64,000 nucleotides of DNA from Corynebacterium sp. HMSC074A01 (GTDB lineage Bacteria > Actinomycetota > Actinomycetes > Mycobacteriales > Mycobacteriaceae). Shown piece by piece: positions 55,246-63,447 of the stretch; position 1 is the first letter of the stretch; each line of letters begins with the position of its first letter. The translations under genes were made by a program, and so were the position numbers. A model generated the notes under the pieces. The model saw only the letters and a list, made by a program, of their open reading frames with translations, was not told the DNA's origin and ran no database searches. The stretch lies in assembly GCF_001831515.1 (NCBI RefSeq), contig NZ_KV825630.1, positions 251,575 through 315,574 of the forward strand. The letters are read 5' to 3'.

Positions 55246-56478
55246 TTGAAGCTTTCACAAAAGATCGGTGCAACCGTGGTTGCACTCGCCACCACGATCG
55301 GCCTGGCTGCCTGCTCCGACTCCGGCAGCACCACCGCCAGCACGGCATCCTCTGAGGTTGCCACCTCGGCCGCAGCGGCGGAGAAGCAGACGTCAGCACG
55401 CACTGCGGACGCAGCGCTGACGGTGAAGGATGCGGCGGGCCGCACCATCGAGTTCGCGGAGATGCCGGACCGCATCGTGCTGGCTGAGGGCCGCGCAGCC
55501 TACGCCACCGCCCTGCTGCAGGAAAACCCGCTGGACAACATCGTTGCGTACGGCCAGGACCTAGTGAAGAACGCGGGCGCGTTCCGCGATAAGCTCCTCG
55601 AACTGCAGCCGGAAGCGAAGGATCTGCCGGCGATCGGCATGATCCAGAAGGGCGACGTCACCGTTGAGAACCTGCTCGCGCAGGACCCAGACGTGGTCAT
55701 TATGACGCTCGACCAGAAGAAGGCCGCCGAAGAGTCCGGCATGATCGCGGACATGGATGCCGCCGACATTACCTACGCCTACATCGACTTCCGCCAGAAG
55801 CCGCTGGAAAACACAACCGTATCCATGCAGCTTCTGGGTGACCTGCTCGGCCAGAGCGAACGCGCCGCGAAGTACAACGAGTTCTACGACGCAAAGGTCA
55901 AGGAAATCTCCGAGCGTACAGCAAAGATTGCCGAGAAGCCTGACGTACTGCTGTGGACCGCGGCCGGCTACAACGAGTGCTGCGCCGTCGCAGGCAACGT
56001 GCACCTGGGCACCTTGGTCACCGCAGCCGGCGGCCACAACCTCGGCCCAGAAGTCCTCGGCCCGGAAACTAAGACCATCACCCCTGAGAAGATGATTGAG
56101 CTCAATCCAGAGAAAATCATTGTCACCGGCGGCGAGTGGGCGCGCGACCCGAACAAGACCGACCTCTTCCGTCACGTCGAGATGGGCTACCAGTCTAATG
56201 CCGAGCTGGCGAAAGAAACTAGCAGCGGCCCGCTGCAACTGCCCGGCTTCGAGCTGCTCGAAGCGCCGAAGACCGGCAACTACTTCGCCGTGTACCACCA
56301 GTTCTACGACAACCCGTTCAACGTCTTCGCGCTTGAAGCCTTCGCCAAGTGGATCCACCCGGAGGAGTTCGCTGACTACCACCCCACCAAGGACTTCATC
56401 GAGTTCCACAAGGAGTGGATGCCGTTCGAGTACAGCGGCGTGTTCTTCTACGATCCTGCGAACCCGGACGAGAGCTAA
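55246..56478 (+). CDS. Iron-siderophore ABC transporter substrate-binding lipoprotein
   Basis: A 410-residue FecB/FepB-type binding lipoprotein (lipobox LAAC, Cys23). The domain starts with ALTVKDAAGRTIEFAEMPDRIV and carries the usual two lobes linked by a helix. It is longer than many family members. A C-terminal region (KDFIEFHKEWMPFEYSGVFF) is unusual. The TTG start is preceded by AAAAGGGG. The DtxR box upstream indicates iron-repressed ferric siderophore or heme uptake. Confidence 0.85.
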   Translation: MKLSQKIGATVVALATTIGLAACSDSGSTTASTASSEVATSAAAAEKQTSARTADAALTVKDAAGRTIEFAEMPDRIVLAEGRAAYATALLQENPLDNIVAYGQDLVKNAGAFRDKLLELQPEAKDLPAIGMIQKGDVTVENLLAQDPDVVIMTLDQKKAAEESGMIADMDAADITYAYIDFRQKPLENTTVSMQLLGDLLGQSERAAKYNEFYDAKVKEISERTAKIAEKPDVLLWTAAGYNECCAVAGNVHLGTLVTAAGGHNLGPEVLGPETKTITPEKMIELNPEKIIVTGGEWARDPNKTDLFRHVEMGYQSNAELAKETSSGPLQLPGFELLEAPKTGNYFAVYHQFYDNPFNVFALEAFAKWIHPEEFADYHPTKDFIEFHKEWMPFEYSGVFFYDPANPDES

Positions 56479-56481
56479 CCC

Positions 56482-57564
56482 ATGACAACTCGAGTATCCG
56501 CGCAGCCCGCCGCAAACGTGGATGCTCGCCAGGCCGCGATTACGAGCTACCACAAGCGCGGGCGCAACAAAGCGTTCGCCATCGTGGGGCTGGTCATTGC
56601 GGCTTTCGCGAGCTTCCTCGTCGCCGTCATCGTCGGCCCCATCGACATCGCACTTGCCGACGTCTACAACGCCGTTTTCCACCCCGAGTCGGTGGAGTAT
56701 CAGACCCGTGTGGTCATTCGCACCCTGCGCTTGCCCGCTGCGGTGATGGCACTGCTGTGCGGCGCCGCGCTCGGCCTCGCTGGCGGGCAGATGCAGACCA
56801 TCTTGGACAACCCCCTTGCCGAGCCCTTCACCCTCGGTATCTCGGCGGCAGCCGCGTTCGGTGCGGCGATCGCCATTGTGATGGGCTGGACGCTCATCCC
56901 GAACCCGCAGTTCAACCTGGCGCTCACCGCGGCGATCGCAGCACTTCTCGCCGTCGCTATCGTGGCAGCGGCGTCCGTGTGGCGCGGCGCCACCGCCGAA
57001 TCGATGATCCTCCTCGGCATCGCGCTGAGCTTCTTCTTCCAGGCCCTGCTCTCGCTGCTGCAGTACAGCGCCAACATCGAAGCGCTCCAGCAGATCGTGT
57101 TCTGGACCATGGGTTCGATGCAGCGCGCGAACTGGACCGCGAACGCCATCCTCGCTGTGGTGGTCGCCGCAGCGATCCCCTTCTGCGTAGTCAACTCCTG
57201 GCGCCTCACGGCGCTACGGCTTGGCGACGATCGCGCTGCTGCCCTCGGCATCGACGTCAAACGCCTGCGCCTCACTACCCTGCTTGTGGCATCCTTCCTG
57301 GCCGCCTCGGCGGTCGCGTTCACCGGCATCATCGGCTTCATCGGCCTTGTCGGCCCCCACGTCGCCCGCATGCTGGTGGGCGAGGACCAGAAGTTCTTCC
57401 TTCCCGGCGCGGCAGCCGCGGGCTCGATGCTGCTCAGCGTGGCTTACGCAGTATCGCTCTCCATCATCCCAGGGCTAGCGATCCCCATCGGCATCATCAC
57501 CTCGCTGGTCGGCGTGCCGTTCTTCGTCTTCCTCATCTTCACCCGCGCACGAAAGAGGGGCTAA
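56482..57564 (+). CDS. FecCD-family siderophore permease
   Basis: A 360-residue permease with ten predicted helices. Family landmarks are RLPAAVMALLCGAALGLAGG and the late GLVGPHVARMLVG segment (about residues 287-300), which contacts the ATPase. It starts three bases after the binding-protein stop and ends two bases before the ATPase start. Confidence 0.9.
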   Translation: MTTRVSAQPAANVDARQAAITSYHKRGRNKAFAIVGLVIAAFASFLVAVIVGPIDIALADVYNAVFHPESVEYQTRVVIRTLRLPAAVMALLCGAALGLAGGQMQTILDNPLAEPFTLGISAAAAFGAAIAIVMGWTLIPNPQFNLALTAAIAALLAVAIVAAASVWRGATAESMILLGIALSFFFQALLSLLQYSANIEALQQIVFWTMGSMQRANWTANAILAVVVAAAIPFCVVNSWRLTALRLGDDRAAALGIDVKRLRLTTLLVASFLAASAVAFTGIIGFIGLVGPHVARMLVGEDQKFFLPGAAAAGSMLLSVAYAVSLSIIPGLAIPIGIITSLVGVPFFVFLIFTRARKRG

Positions 57565-57566
57565 CC

Positions 57567-58319
57567 GTGGCAATTTTCGCTAAGCACCTCACCGTCGGCT
57601 ACGGCCGTACCACGATCATCGACGACATGACCTTCGGCCCGCTGGAAGAAGGCAAAGTCGTAGGGCTTATCGGCCCAAACGCCGCCGGCAAGTCCACGCT
57701 GGTGAAAACCATCGCGGGGATTAAGAAGCCGTCGCAAGGCACCTGCTCCATCGTCGTCGATGGGTGCGAAGTCACCGGCAAGTCTCGCACCACCGCCATC
57801 GGCTACGTGCCCCAAGACATGCTGACTACCGCGTCACTCACCGCGTTCGAGTCCATCATGGTTTCCGCGAAGCGCCGCGGCGCGGTCGATGCTGATCCAG
57901 TCGCGGCAACGGCGGACATCATGGAGCGGCTCAACATCACGCACCTCGCCGACCGCATGGTCTCCGACATGTCTGGCGGCCAGCGCCAGTTGGTCGGCGT
58001 CGCGCAGATGCTCGTGCGCACCCCGAGCGTCTTACTTCTCGACGAACCCACGTCCGCCCTCGATCTGCGCCACCAGGTGCACCTGCTTGAAATCATCCGC
58101 GATGAAGTGGCGGGAACCGACAGGCTTGCCCTGGTTGCAATCCACGACCTCAACCTCGCCGCACGTTTCTGCGACGAGCTGCTCGTGGTCAAAGCGGGCC
58201 GTGTCGTGGCGCTGGATACCCCGGCCGCGGTGCTCAACCCTGAGCTCCTCAACGAGGTCTACGGCATTAGCGCCCGCATCCTCGACGACGACGGCGTGCC
58301 GGTCATCTGCCCGGTGTGA
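57567..58319 (+). CDS. Siderophore ABC transporter ATPase
   Basis: A 250-residue ATPase with Walker A GPNAAGKST (about residues 36-44), signature MSGGQRQ (about 137-143), Walker [12 protein letters not shown] and H-loop AIHDLNLA. GTG 57567 follows GAGGGG. With the permease and binding protein it completes an iron import system under DtxR control. Confidence 0.9.
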   Translation: MAIFAKHLTVGYGRTTIIDDMTFGPLEEGKVVGLIGPNAAGKSTLVKTIAGIKKPSQGTCSIVVDGCEVTGKSRTTAIGYVPQDMLTTASLTAFESIMVSAKRRGAVDADPVAATADIMERLNITHLADRMVSDMSGGQRQLVGVAQMLVRTPSVLLLDEPTSALDLRHQVHLLEIIRDEVAGTDRLALVAIHDLNLAARFCDELLVVKAGRVVALDTPAAVLNPELLNEVYGISARILDDDGVPVICPV

Positions 58320-58435
58320 ATGCGTGGGCCCAGATCCGGCCCGGCCAGTTCATGTCCGGGTTCCAGGGACGCATCGCTGGGGCTAGCTTCGCGTGGGAAG
58401 TCGAGCGCGACGCGGTGCCCCCTGACTACACGTAA
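58316..58435 (+). pseudogene. 39-codon fragment coupled to the iron operon
   Basis: GTG 58316 overlaps the ATPase stop (GTGA), the coupling used elsewhere in this genome. The product NAWAQIRPGQFMSGFQGRIAG then ASFAWEVERDAV is not recognised. It may be the truncated end of a further gene of the iron operon. Confidence 0.35.
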
Positions 58436-58437
58436 CT

Positions 58438-58470
58438 ATACGTTGAACTTGAACTCGACGGTATGTCGTT
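58438..58470. repeat. Short dispersed repeat, copy B
   Basis: ACGTTGAACTTGAACTCGAC followed by GGTATGTCGT. It is identical over the first 22 bases to copy C near 61656 and stands in the presumed promoter region of the LLM N-terminal gene piece. Confidence 0.55.
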
Positions 58471-58517
58471 GCAAAGTTACCCCCTCTCGTTAACACCATC
58501 AAAAGGAGTGTTATTCA

Positions 58518-58766
58518 ATGAAAGCGATCGGCTTCTTAAGCTTCGGGCATTACGCCTTCGGCAGCTAGTGCGGGCCATCTGCGGAAAAGATCGCCAAGAC
58601 TCATCTGGAGATCACCCAGGCTGCGGACGAAATCGGCGTGAACAACGCGTCCTTCCGAGTCCACCACTTCGCGCTGCAGGCCTCCGCCCCGATGCCGCTG
58701 CTGTGTGCTATCGCGGCCACCACCAAAATCATCGAGGTGGGCACCGGCGGCATCGATATGCGCTAG
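58518..58766 (+). pseudogene. LLM-class flavin oxidoreductase, N-terminal part, with internal TAG
   Basis: AAAGGAG precedes ATG 58518, which opens MKAIGFLSFGHYAFGS then TAG (58566-58568) then CGPSAEKIAKTHLEITQAAD and GASFRVHHFA-like NNASFRVHHFALQASAPMP. This is the N-terminal third of an LLM oxidoreductase. It stops at a second TAG after GGIDMR. The first TAG replaces a residue that is usually Gln in the family. Confidence 0.75.
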
Positions 58767-58809
58767 CGCATATCGGGGTTGTAGCGTTTGAGTCATTGAC
58801 TCCCGCCGT

Positions 58810-59199
58810 CTACAAGTACCTACACACTTGATCGGTGCTGCACGTTTCAGGATCCGGGTGCGCGGCGTCCTGGCTAAGGTCCGCGATAGTGTCGCGCAGC
58901 ACGGAGAGCTGCGCGATCTGCTGCTCGATCTCAGCGAGGCGCACGTCAAGCAGGTCGCGCACGTGCTCGCAGGGCGCATGGCCGCCGTCGCGGATGTCGA
59001 GGATCTGGCGGATCTGGGCGAGGGTGAGGCCCGCGGCCTGGCCGCGGTGGATGAAGTCGATCCGAGCGACCGTCTCGGGCGCGTAGTCGCGGTATCCGGA
59101 CGGCGTGCGCTCGGTCGGGGGTAGAAGGCCCTGTTCCTCGTAGAAGCGAAGGGTCTTCGCGGTAGTGCCCGCCCTCTCGGCGAGTTCTCCGATCCACAT
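58810..59199 (-). CDS. merR: MerR-family mercury (heavy-metal) regulator
   Basis: A 129-residue activator. It has a winged helix (IGELAERAGTTAKTLRFYEEQGLL), a dimer helix and a C-terminal metal site with Cys77, Cys120 and Cys126, the three-cysteine pattern of mercury- or soft-metal-sensing MerR proteins. It is divergent from merA across a MerR-type operator. Confidence 0.85.
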   Translation of the reverse strand: MWIGELAERAGTTAKTLRFYEEQGLLPPTERTPSGYRDYAPETVARIDFIHRGQAAGLTLAQIRQILDIRDGGHAPCEHVRDLLDVRLAEIEQQIAQLSVLRDTIADLSQDAAHPDPETCSTDQVCRYL

Positions 59200-59223
59200 T
59201 GCTGTCTCCCTCCGTGGCCGCGC

Positions 59224-59258
59224 TTGACCTTCCCCTGCACTGGAAGGTCCAGTATGGC
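59224..59258 (+). promoter_or_regulatory. mer-type operator/promoter
   Basis: TTGACC (59224-59229) is followed by the dyad ACCTTCC/GGAAGGT (59227-59248), then CAGTAT about 20 bases after the -35. This over-long spacer with an internal dyad is diagnostic of metal-responsive MerR regulators, here acting on merA. Confidence 0.8.
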
Positions 59259-59297
59259 TGAGACAGAGCAGAAAGCCAAGAGTTGACAGGAGTAGCG

Positions 59298-60719
59298 ATG
59301 CCTACGAAGTACGATCTCGCCATCATCGGATCGGGAGGCGGCGCGTTCGCCGCTGCGATCCGCGCCAGCACGCTCGGGAAGTCGGTGGTGATGATCGAGC
59401 GCGGGACGCTCGGCGGCACCTGCGTGAACACGGGCTGCGTCCCGTCGAAGGCGCTCATTGCCGCGGCCGGCGCGCGGCACGTCGCGGTCGACGCCGCAAC
59501 CCGGTTCCCCGGGATCGCGACGACGGCGGATCCCGTCGACATGCCCGCGCTGATCGCTGGGAAGCAAGCGTTGGTGGAGTCGCTGCGCGGCGAGAAGTAC
59601 GCCGACGTCGCCGACTCCTACGGCTGGCAGGTCCTCCGCGGCGACGCCTCGTTCGTGGGCACCCCTGATGCGCCGGTTCTCGATGTTGCCGGATCCGACG
59701 GAAGCGTCGAGACCATCGAGGCCCACCACTACCTGGTCGCGACTGGTTCTCGCCCGTGGGCACCGCCGATCGACGGCCTGAAGGAGACCGGATACCTGAC
59801 CTCGACCACGGCGATGGAGCTGACGGAGGTCCCCGAGTCGCTGCTGGTGCTCGGCGGCGGCTACGTCGCCCTGGAGCAGGCGCAGCTGTTCGCCCGCCTC
59901 GGCTCGCAGGTCACGCTGCTCGTGCGGTCCCGGCTCGCCTCGAAGGAGGAGCCGGAGGTGTCGAAGGCGCTCCAGGAGGTGTTCGCCGACGGGGGCATCC
60001 GCGTCGTCAGCCGCGCAGTGCCCACCCGGGTCTCCCGCGGCACGGGAGGCGAGGCCGTCGTGACCGCCGCCTTGTCCGGCGGCTCGCAGGAGTTCCGCGC
60101 CGACCAGGTCCTGGTCGCCCTCGGACGCCGTCCCGTCACCGATGGCCTGAACCTCGATGCGGTCGGGGTGAATACCGGAGACTCCGGCGAGGTGGTCGTC
60201 TCCGACCGGCTGCAGTCCTCGAACCCGCGGGTCTGGGCCGCGGGCGACGTGACCGGGCACCCCGAGTTCGTCTACGTCGCCGCCCACCACGGCACCCTCG
60301 TCGCCGAGAACGCGTTCGCCGACGCCGACCGGTCCGTCGACTACGCCCGCCTGCCGCGGGTGACGTTCACCGGGCCCGCGATCGGCGCGGTCGGGATGAC
60401 CGAGAAGGACGTCCTCGCCGCGGGGATCCACTGCGACTGCCGCGTCCTGCCCTTGCACCACGTGCCCCGCGCCTTGGTCAACCGCGACACCCGCGGGTTC
60501 ATCAAGATCGTCGTGAACGCCGAGACGAAAGAGATCCTCGGCCTGACCGCCGTCGCCAAGGACGCCGGGGAGCTCGCCGCCGCAGGCGTCCACGTGCTCG
60601 GCAGGACCGTCGCCGAGGTCGCCAACGCCTGGGCCCCCTACCTGACCATGGCCGAGGGCATCCGGATCGCCGCGAAGGCCTTCACCACCGACCCGTCGCT
60701 GCTGTCGTGCTGCGCATGA
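59298..60719 (+). CDS. merA: Mercuric reductase MerA
   Basis: A 473-residue flavin reductase that converts Hg(II) to Hg(0) with NADPH. The redox pair is GTCVNTGCVPSK (Cys42, Cys47). NAD(P)- and FAD-binding motifs are IIGSGGGAFAAA (about 9-20) and VLGGGYVALEQAQ. The C-terminal mercury-binding pair LSCCA (Cys471-Cys472) is present. There is no N-terminal NmerA domain. AGGAG lies before ATG 59298. Confidence 0.92.
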   Translation: MPTKYDLAIIGSGGGAFAAAIRASTLGKSVVMIERGTLGGTCVNTGCVPSKALIAAAGARHVAVDAATRFPGIATTADPVDMPALIAGKQALVESLRGEKYADVADSYGWQVLRGDASFVGTPDAPVLDVAGSDGSVETIEAHHYLVATGSRPWAPPIDGLKETGYLTSTTAMELTEVPESLLVLGGGYVALEQAQLFARLGSQVTLLVRSRLASKEEPEVSKALQEVFADGGIRVVSRAVPTRVSRGTGGEAVVTAALSGGSQEFRADQVLVALGRRPVTDGLNLDAVGVNTGDSGEVVVSDRLQSSNPRVWAAGDVTGHPEFVYVAAHHGTLVAENAFADADRSVDYARLPRVTFTGPAIGAVGMTEKDVLAAGIHCDCRVLPLHHVPRALVNRDTRGFIKIVVNAETKEILGLTAVAKDAGELAAAGVHVLGRTVAEVANAWAPYLTMAEGIRIAAKAFTTDPSLLSCCA

Positions 60720-61066
60720 ACGGCAACGCAGGCAATCGGGGAGATCTCATCCTGAAGCAGACGATGAGCGCCGATCAGGACCGCGACGAATGGCGCGCCG
60801 GTCCCGTCGTCGCTGCAGTGACCGGGCTGCTCTTGCTGGCATGCTGCGCGCTTCCGTCGCTGCTCTGCTGCGGCCTGCCGTTCATCGCGGCGGGCGGAGC
60901 ACTCGCAGGCGTCGGTGGGCTCCTCGGTAATCCCTGGATCATCAGTGCCGGGACCGCCGTCGTGATGGCAGTCATGGCGGGGATGCTCGTCAGGCTACGG
61001 CGGCGGCACCGGCGCCGCAGGTCCGGCTGCTGCGAAAATCTTTCGACCGCTGATCGGAACCGGTAG
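60716..61066 (+). CDS. Small cysteine-rich mercury transport-like membrane protein
   Basis: A 116-residue protein with two predicted helices (about residues 31-56 and 62-92). Three adjacent cysteine pairs are present: Cys43-44 and Cys51-52 in the first helix, and Cys105-106 in the basic tail. This resembles MerT-type Hg(II) importers, where a paired cysteine in the first helix takes mercury from MerP or the medium. ATG 60716 overlaps the merA stop (ATGA), so it belongs to the mer operon. Confidence 0.7.
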   Translation: MNGNAGNRGDLILKQTMSADQDRDEWRAGPVVAAVTGLLLLACCALPSLLCCGLPFIAAGGALAGVGGLLGNPWIISAGTAVVMAVMAGMLVRLRRRHRRRRSGCCENLSTADRNR

Positions 61067-61258
61067 TTCGAGCGGATCCAGCGATCACTGCCACCTGCGG
61101 AGGCCGCTGAAATCGAAGCCCGACGGGAGAAGGAGGAGCCAAAAGCGTTCGAATCAACCGGTGACGAGGATAATACTGAGGCTGGATCCCGGCCGTCGCG
61201 ACGCGGTCTCCGCTTCCGCCGAGACGAGAAAGGGTTGTGGGCACCTAGGCTGGGCGGC

Positions 61259-61528
61259 ATGAACGACATGACCATAGCGCCCGGCCCGGGGATCCCCGAC
61301 GGTGCGGTCATCGCCGCCGATCTCGCGGAGCGTTTCGCGAAATCGTCGACTCCGGGCGGCCAGGGCGTCAACACGACGGACGGCAAAGTCCAGCTTTCCA
61401 TCGATGTCGCGGAATGCGCATCGCTTACCGACGCCCAGCGTCACCGTATCTCGCGCAACCTCGAGCACCGCCTAGACGGCTCCGTCTTTACCGTGACTGC
61501 GTCGACTCAGCGGTCTGTGTTTCGCTAG
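61259..61528 (+). CDS. ArfB-like protein, copy 3, truncated
   Basis: An 89-residue copy of the ArfB catalytic domain (KSSTPGGQGVNTTDGK, then FTVTASTQRS) that ends at a stop where copies 1 and 2 continue for about 57 more residues. The basic tail that anchors ArfB in the mRNA channel is therefore missing. TAGGCT ends seven bases before the ATG, as in the other copies. It probably cannot rescue ribosomes. Confidence 0.75.
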   Translation: MNDMTIAPGPGIPDGAVIAADLAERFAKSSTPGGQGVNTTDGKVQLSIDVAECASLTDAQRHRISRNLEHRLDGSVFTVTASTQRSVFR

Positions 61529-61960
61529 TGGTCCTCTCGCCTGCACCTGCGACACAGCCTCGTGCCCCCGGGCCGTAGCGTTCGGGGGAGCACAATAGCC
61601 CCAGTCCTCATCACGTCCCGGGATCAAAGAGTTCATCGCAGAGGTTAAGCACTACACGTTGAACTTGAACTCGACGGAGTGTCGTCGATAAATAACTATT
61701 CGATGCGCAAAGTACAACGAAATACCGCTAGAAACAGACAACATATGGGGGTGCACAGAAACACATATAGGTTCTGCGGAAAACCTATAGGGTGCGTCGC
61801 TAAAAACCGCTGTGCGCGAAAAACATAAAGGGTTTACGGACCCGGTCCCAGACCCCTCAATACTCTGAGCCGGAAGAATGGAAAGTGGAAGGTTGATGTA
61901 TCCCCACTATTTTTTTCCCTTTTTCGGAGTACATCGGGAGCTACAACTGCGGACCAGCTC
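61529..61960. other. A+T-rich gap with repeat copy C and a hairpin
   Basis: No gene is supported in this stretch. It contains repeat copy C near 61656-61685 (ACGTTGAACTTGAACTCGAC then GGAGTGTCGT) and a stem-loop with TATAGGTT (61766-61773) pairing with AACCTATA (61782-61789). The A+T content rises towards 61900, with a T-rich run at about 61905-61925. Confidence 0.45.
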
Positions 61961-62367
61961 TGTGTGAACTAGATGAGAAGGCGCAGCAGCGAATCATCGA
62001 CGCTGGACAGTTGGTGCTGCGGGCACGCGAGCGGCACCCCCAGCGGTCACTCGCGGAGCACTACAACCCGTTATCGATGGACCCAATTCTGCTCAAGGAC
62101 CACAACAACTTGGACCGGGAAGTCGATAAGGCTTTCGATGTGGCACGCAAACTCACCAACGAGCGCCAGCGCCAGGAGCTACTGTTCGCCAGCTACGGGG
62201 AGTTGGCGAGGGGCTATGTCTCCTCGCTTTCATCAAAATCGAAACCACCAGCAGGGTCGTTCCCCGTGCGGGTGATTTTGATCGGTCCCGCTGCTGGGTG
62301 TAGAACCCTGTCGCTGGCAACGCCGGGAACTATGACTGTGCCCGACGAGAACACGTCACTGCCATAA
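61961..62367 (+). pseudogene. MmeI-type DNA methyltransferase/restriction fragment, C-terminal
   Basis: ELDEKAQQRIIDAGQLVLRA, SLAEHYNPLSMDPILLKDHN, LDREVDKAFD and LLFASYGEL match the C-terminal end of MmeI-like (type IIL) restriction-methyltransferases. The methylase core is absent and the last 45 codons are unrelated. A remnant. Confidence 0.6.
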
Positions 62368-62437
62368 CGCGGCTCACGGTAGACGAACATGGGTCGTTCA
62401 CTACTACTGGTGGATTTCGGTTTTGGTGGTGGGGGGA

Positions 62438-63292
62438 TTACCGCCGCCGGCCTCGATTTTTCCGTTGAGGAGGGCGTTGACTACTTCCCGATTGTGAAAT
62501 GGGCCGATGGCGCGGTGAAGAGGAACCAGTCACCTGGAAGAGATCGATCCAGTCGTTGGTGTGCAATCTGGGAGGTAGGGTTGCGGGGTCGATTCCTCGC
62601 GAGCGCAACCATGATTGTGTCTCTGAACGTGATGAAAACAACCCTGCCCTTCGGAGAATTTCCCCTATCCCGCGTCCCCGGGCAGTGAAAACGGTGTGCA
62701 CCATCGCCTGAAAGGCTTTGCGCTGCTCTATCGGAATCTTCGGGTCACCCACCCGGCGGATCACTAAGATCCCCCCGTCAACGTTTGGCTGTGGCCGGAA
62801 AGCAGACCTTGGTACCCGAGAACCCAGGTGAAATGTGAACCATGGGGACCACTGAGCCGTCATCATCGTGCTTGCGCCTACCCCGGCCCGGCGGCGAGCG
62901 ACTTCCCACTGCATGAGGAGTACAGCGTCAGTCCATGCTGGCGCATGCAGCAACTTTCGAAGAATGGCAGTGGTGAGGTGAAAGGGAATGTTTCCCACAA
63001 TGACGCAGGGAGTGGCGGGTAACCGGAAGTTAAGGAAATCATCATGGACCACTTCGACCGACGCCGAGGCGGTCTTTTTTGTGAGTTTGGCAGCTAGTTT
63101 TGCGTCCACTTCAACTGCCGTTATCGCCCTCCCCAAGTGGGCCATCGGGTGAGTGAGGGCACCGCTTCCTGGTCCGATCTCAATGATGGGGCCGGAGGTT
63201 TGTTTTACAAGATCGACGATGGAGTTGATGATCTTGTGGTTGGTGAGAAAATTTTGGCCATGCTCGTGACGGCCGTGTCCGTATGCAGACAT
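62438..63292 (-). CDS. erm(X): 23S rRNA adenine-N6 methyltransferase Erm(X)
   Basis: A 284-residue enzyme that dimethylates A2058 of 23S rRNA and gives resistance to macrolides, lincosamides and streptogramin B. The start is MSAYGHGRHEHGQNFLTN, with SAM-binding EIGPGSGAL and catalytic NIPFHLTT (NxPF). The basic tail (PPQRKNRGRRR) and 284-residue length are those of Erm(X), the corynebacterial type. Expression is controlled by the leader peptide at 63394. Confidence 0.96.
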   Translation of the reverse strand: MSAYGHGRHEHGQNFLTNHKIINSIVDLVKQTSGPIIEIGPGSGALTHPMAHLGRAITAVEVDAKLAAKLTKKTASASVEVVHDDFLNFRLPATPCVIVGNIPFHLTTAILRKLLHAPAWTDAVLLMQWEVARRRAGVGASTMMTAQWSPWFTFHLGSRVPRSAFRPQPNVDGGILVIRRVGDPKIPIEQRKAFQAMVHTVFTARGRGIGEILRRAGLFSSRSETQSWLRSRGIDPATLPPRLHTNDWIDLFQVTGSSSPRHRPISQSGSSQRPPQRKNRGRRR

Positions 63293-63319
63293 CAGGTGTG
63301 CTCCTTGGATTTGAAAGGG

Positions 63320-63348
63320 AGCCGGGCATGACAAATGGCCGCCCGGCT
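63320..63348 (-). promoter_or_regulatory. Attenuator hairpin upstream of erm(X)
   Basis: AGCCGGGC (63320-63327) pairs with GCCCGGCT (63341-63348). A second hairpin, CGGTTT/AAACCG, lies nearer the leader peptide (about 63360-63393). Alternative pairing of these segments, switched by ribosome stalling in the leader peptide, should control access to the erm(X) start. Confidence 0.7.
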
Positions 63349-63393
63349 AAAGGACCGGAGCGGTTTCTAACCTGCGGGAGGGAGAAAACCGCC

Positions 63394-63441
63394 TTAGCGG
63401 CTGGTGAGCGGCCGCATGAAAACGGAACCTGAAATCAACAT
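63394..63441 (-). CDS. erm(X) leader peptide
   Basis: A 15-codon ORF, MLISGSVFMRPLTSR, between the promoter and erm(X), the known attenuation peptide of erm(X). Macrolide-stalled ribosomes on it alter the downstream hairpins. Its ATG begins seven bases after the -10, so the mRNA is probably leaderless at this ORF. Confidence 0.9.
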   Translation of the reverse strand: MLISGSVFMRPLTSR

Positions 63442-63447
63442 GGGCCT

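Noticed and set aside
58536..60593. A 685-codon minus-strand frame over merA
   Set aside because: Shadow of merA. The real minus-strand gene in this area is merR in another frame.
61259..61528. Treating arfB copy 3 as a complete short release-factor protein
   Set aside because: The other two copies share its upstream pattern and continue with a basic tail, so truncation is more likely. Function remains open.
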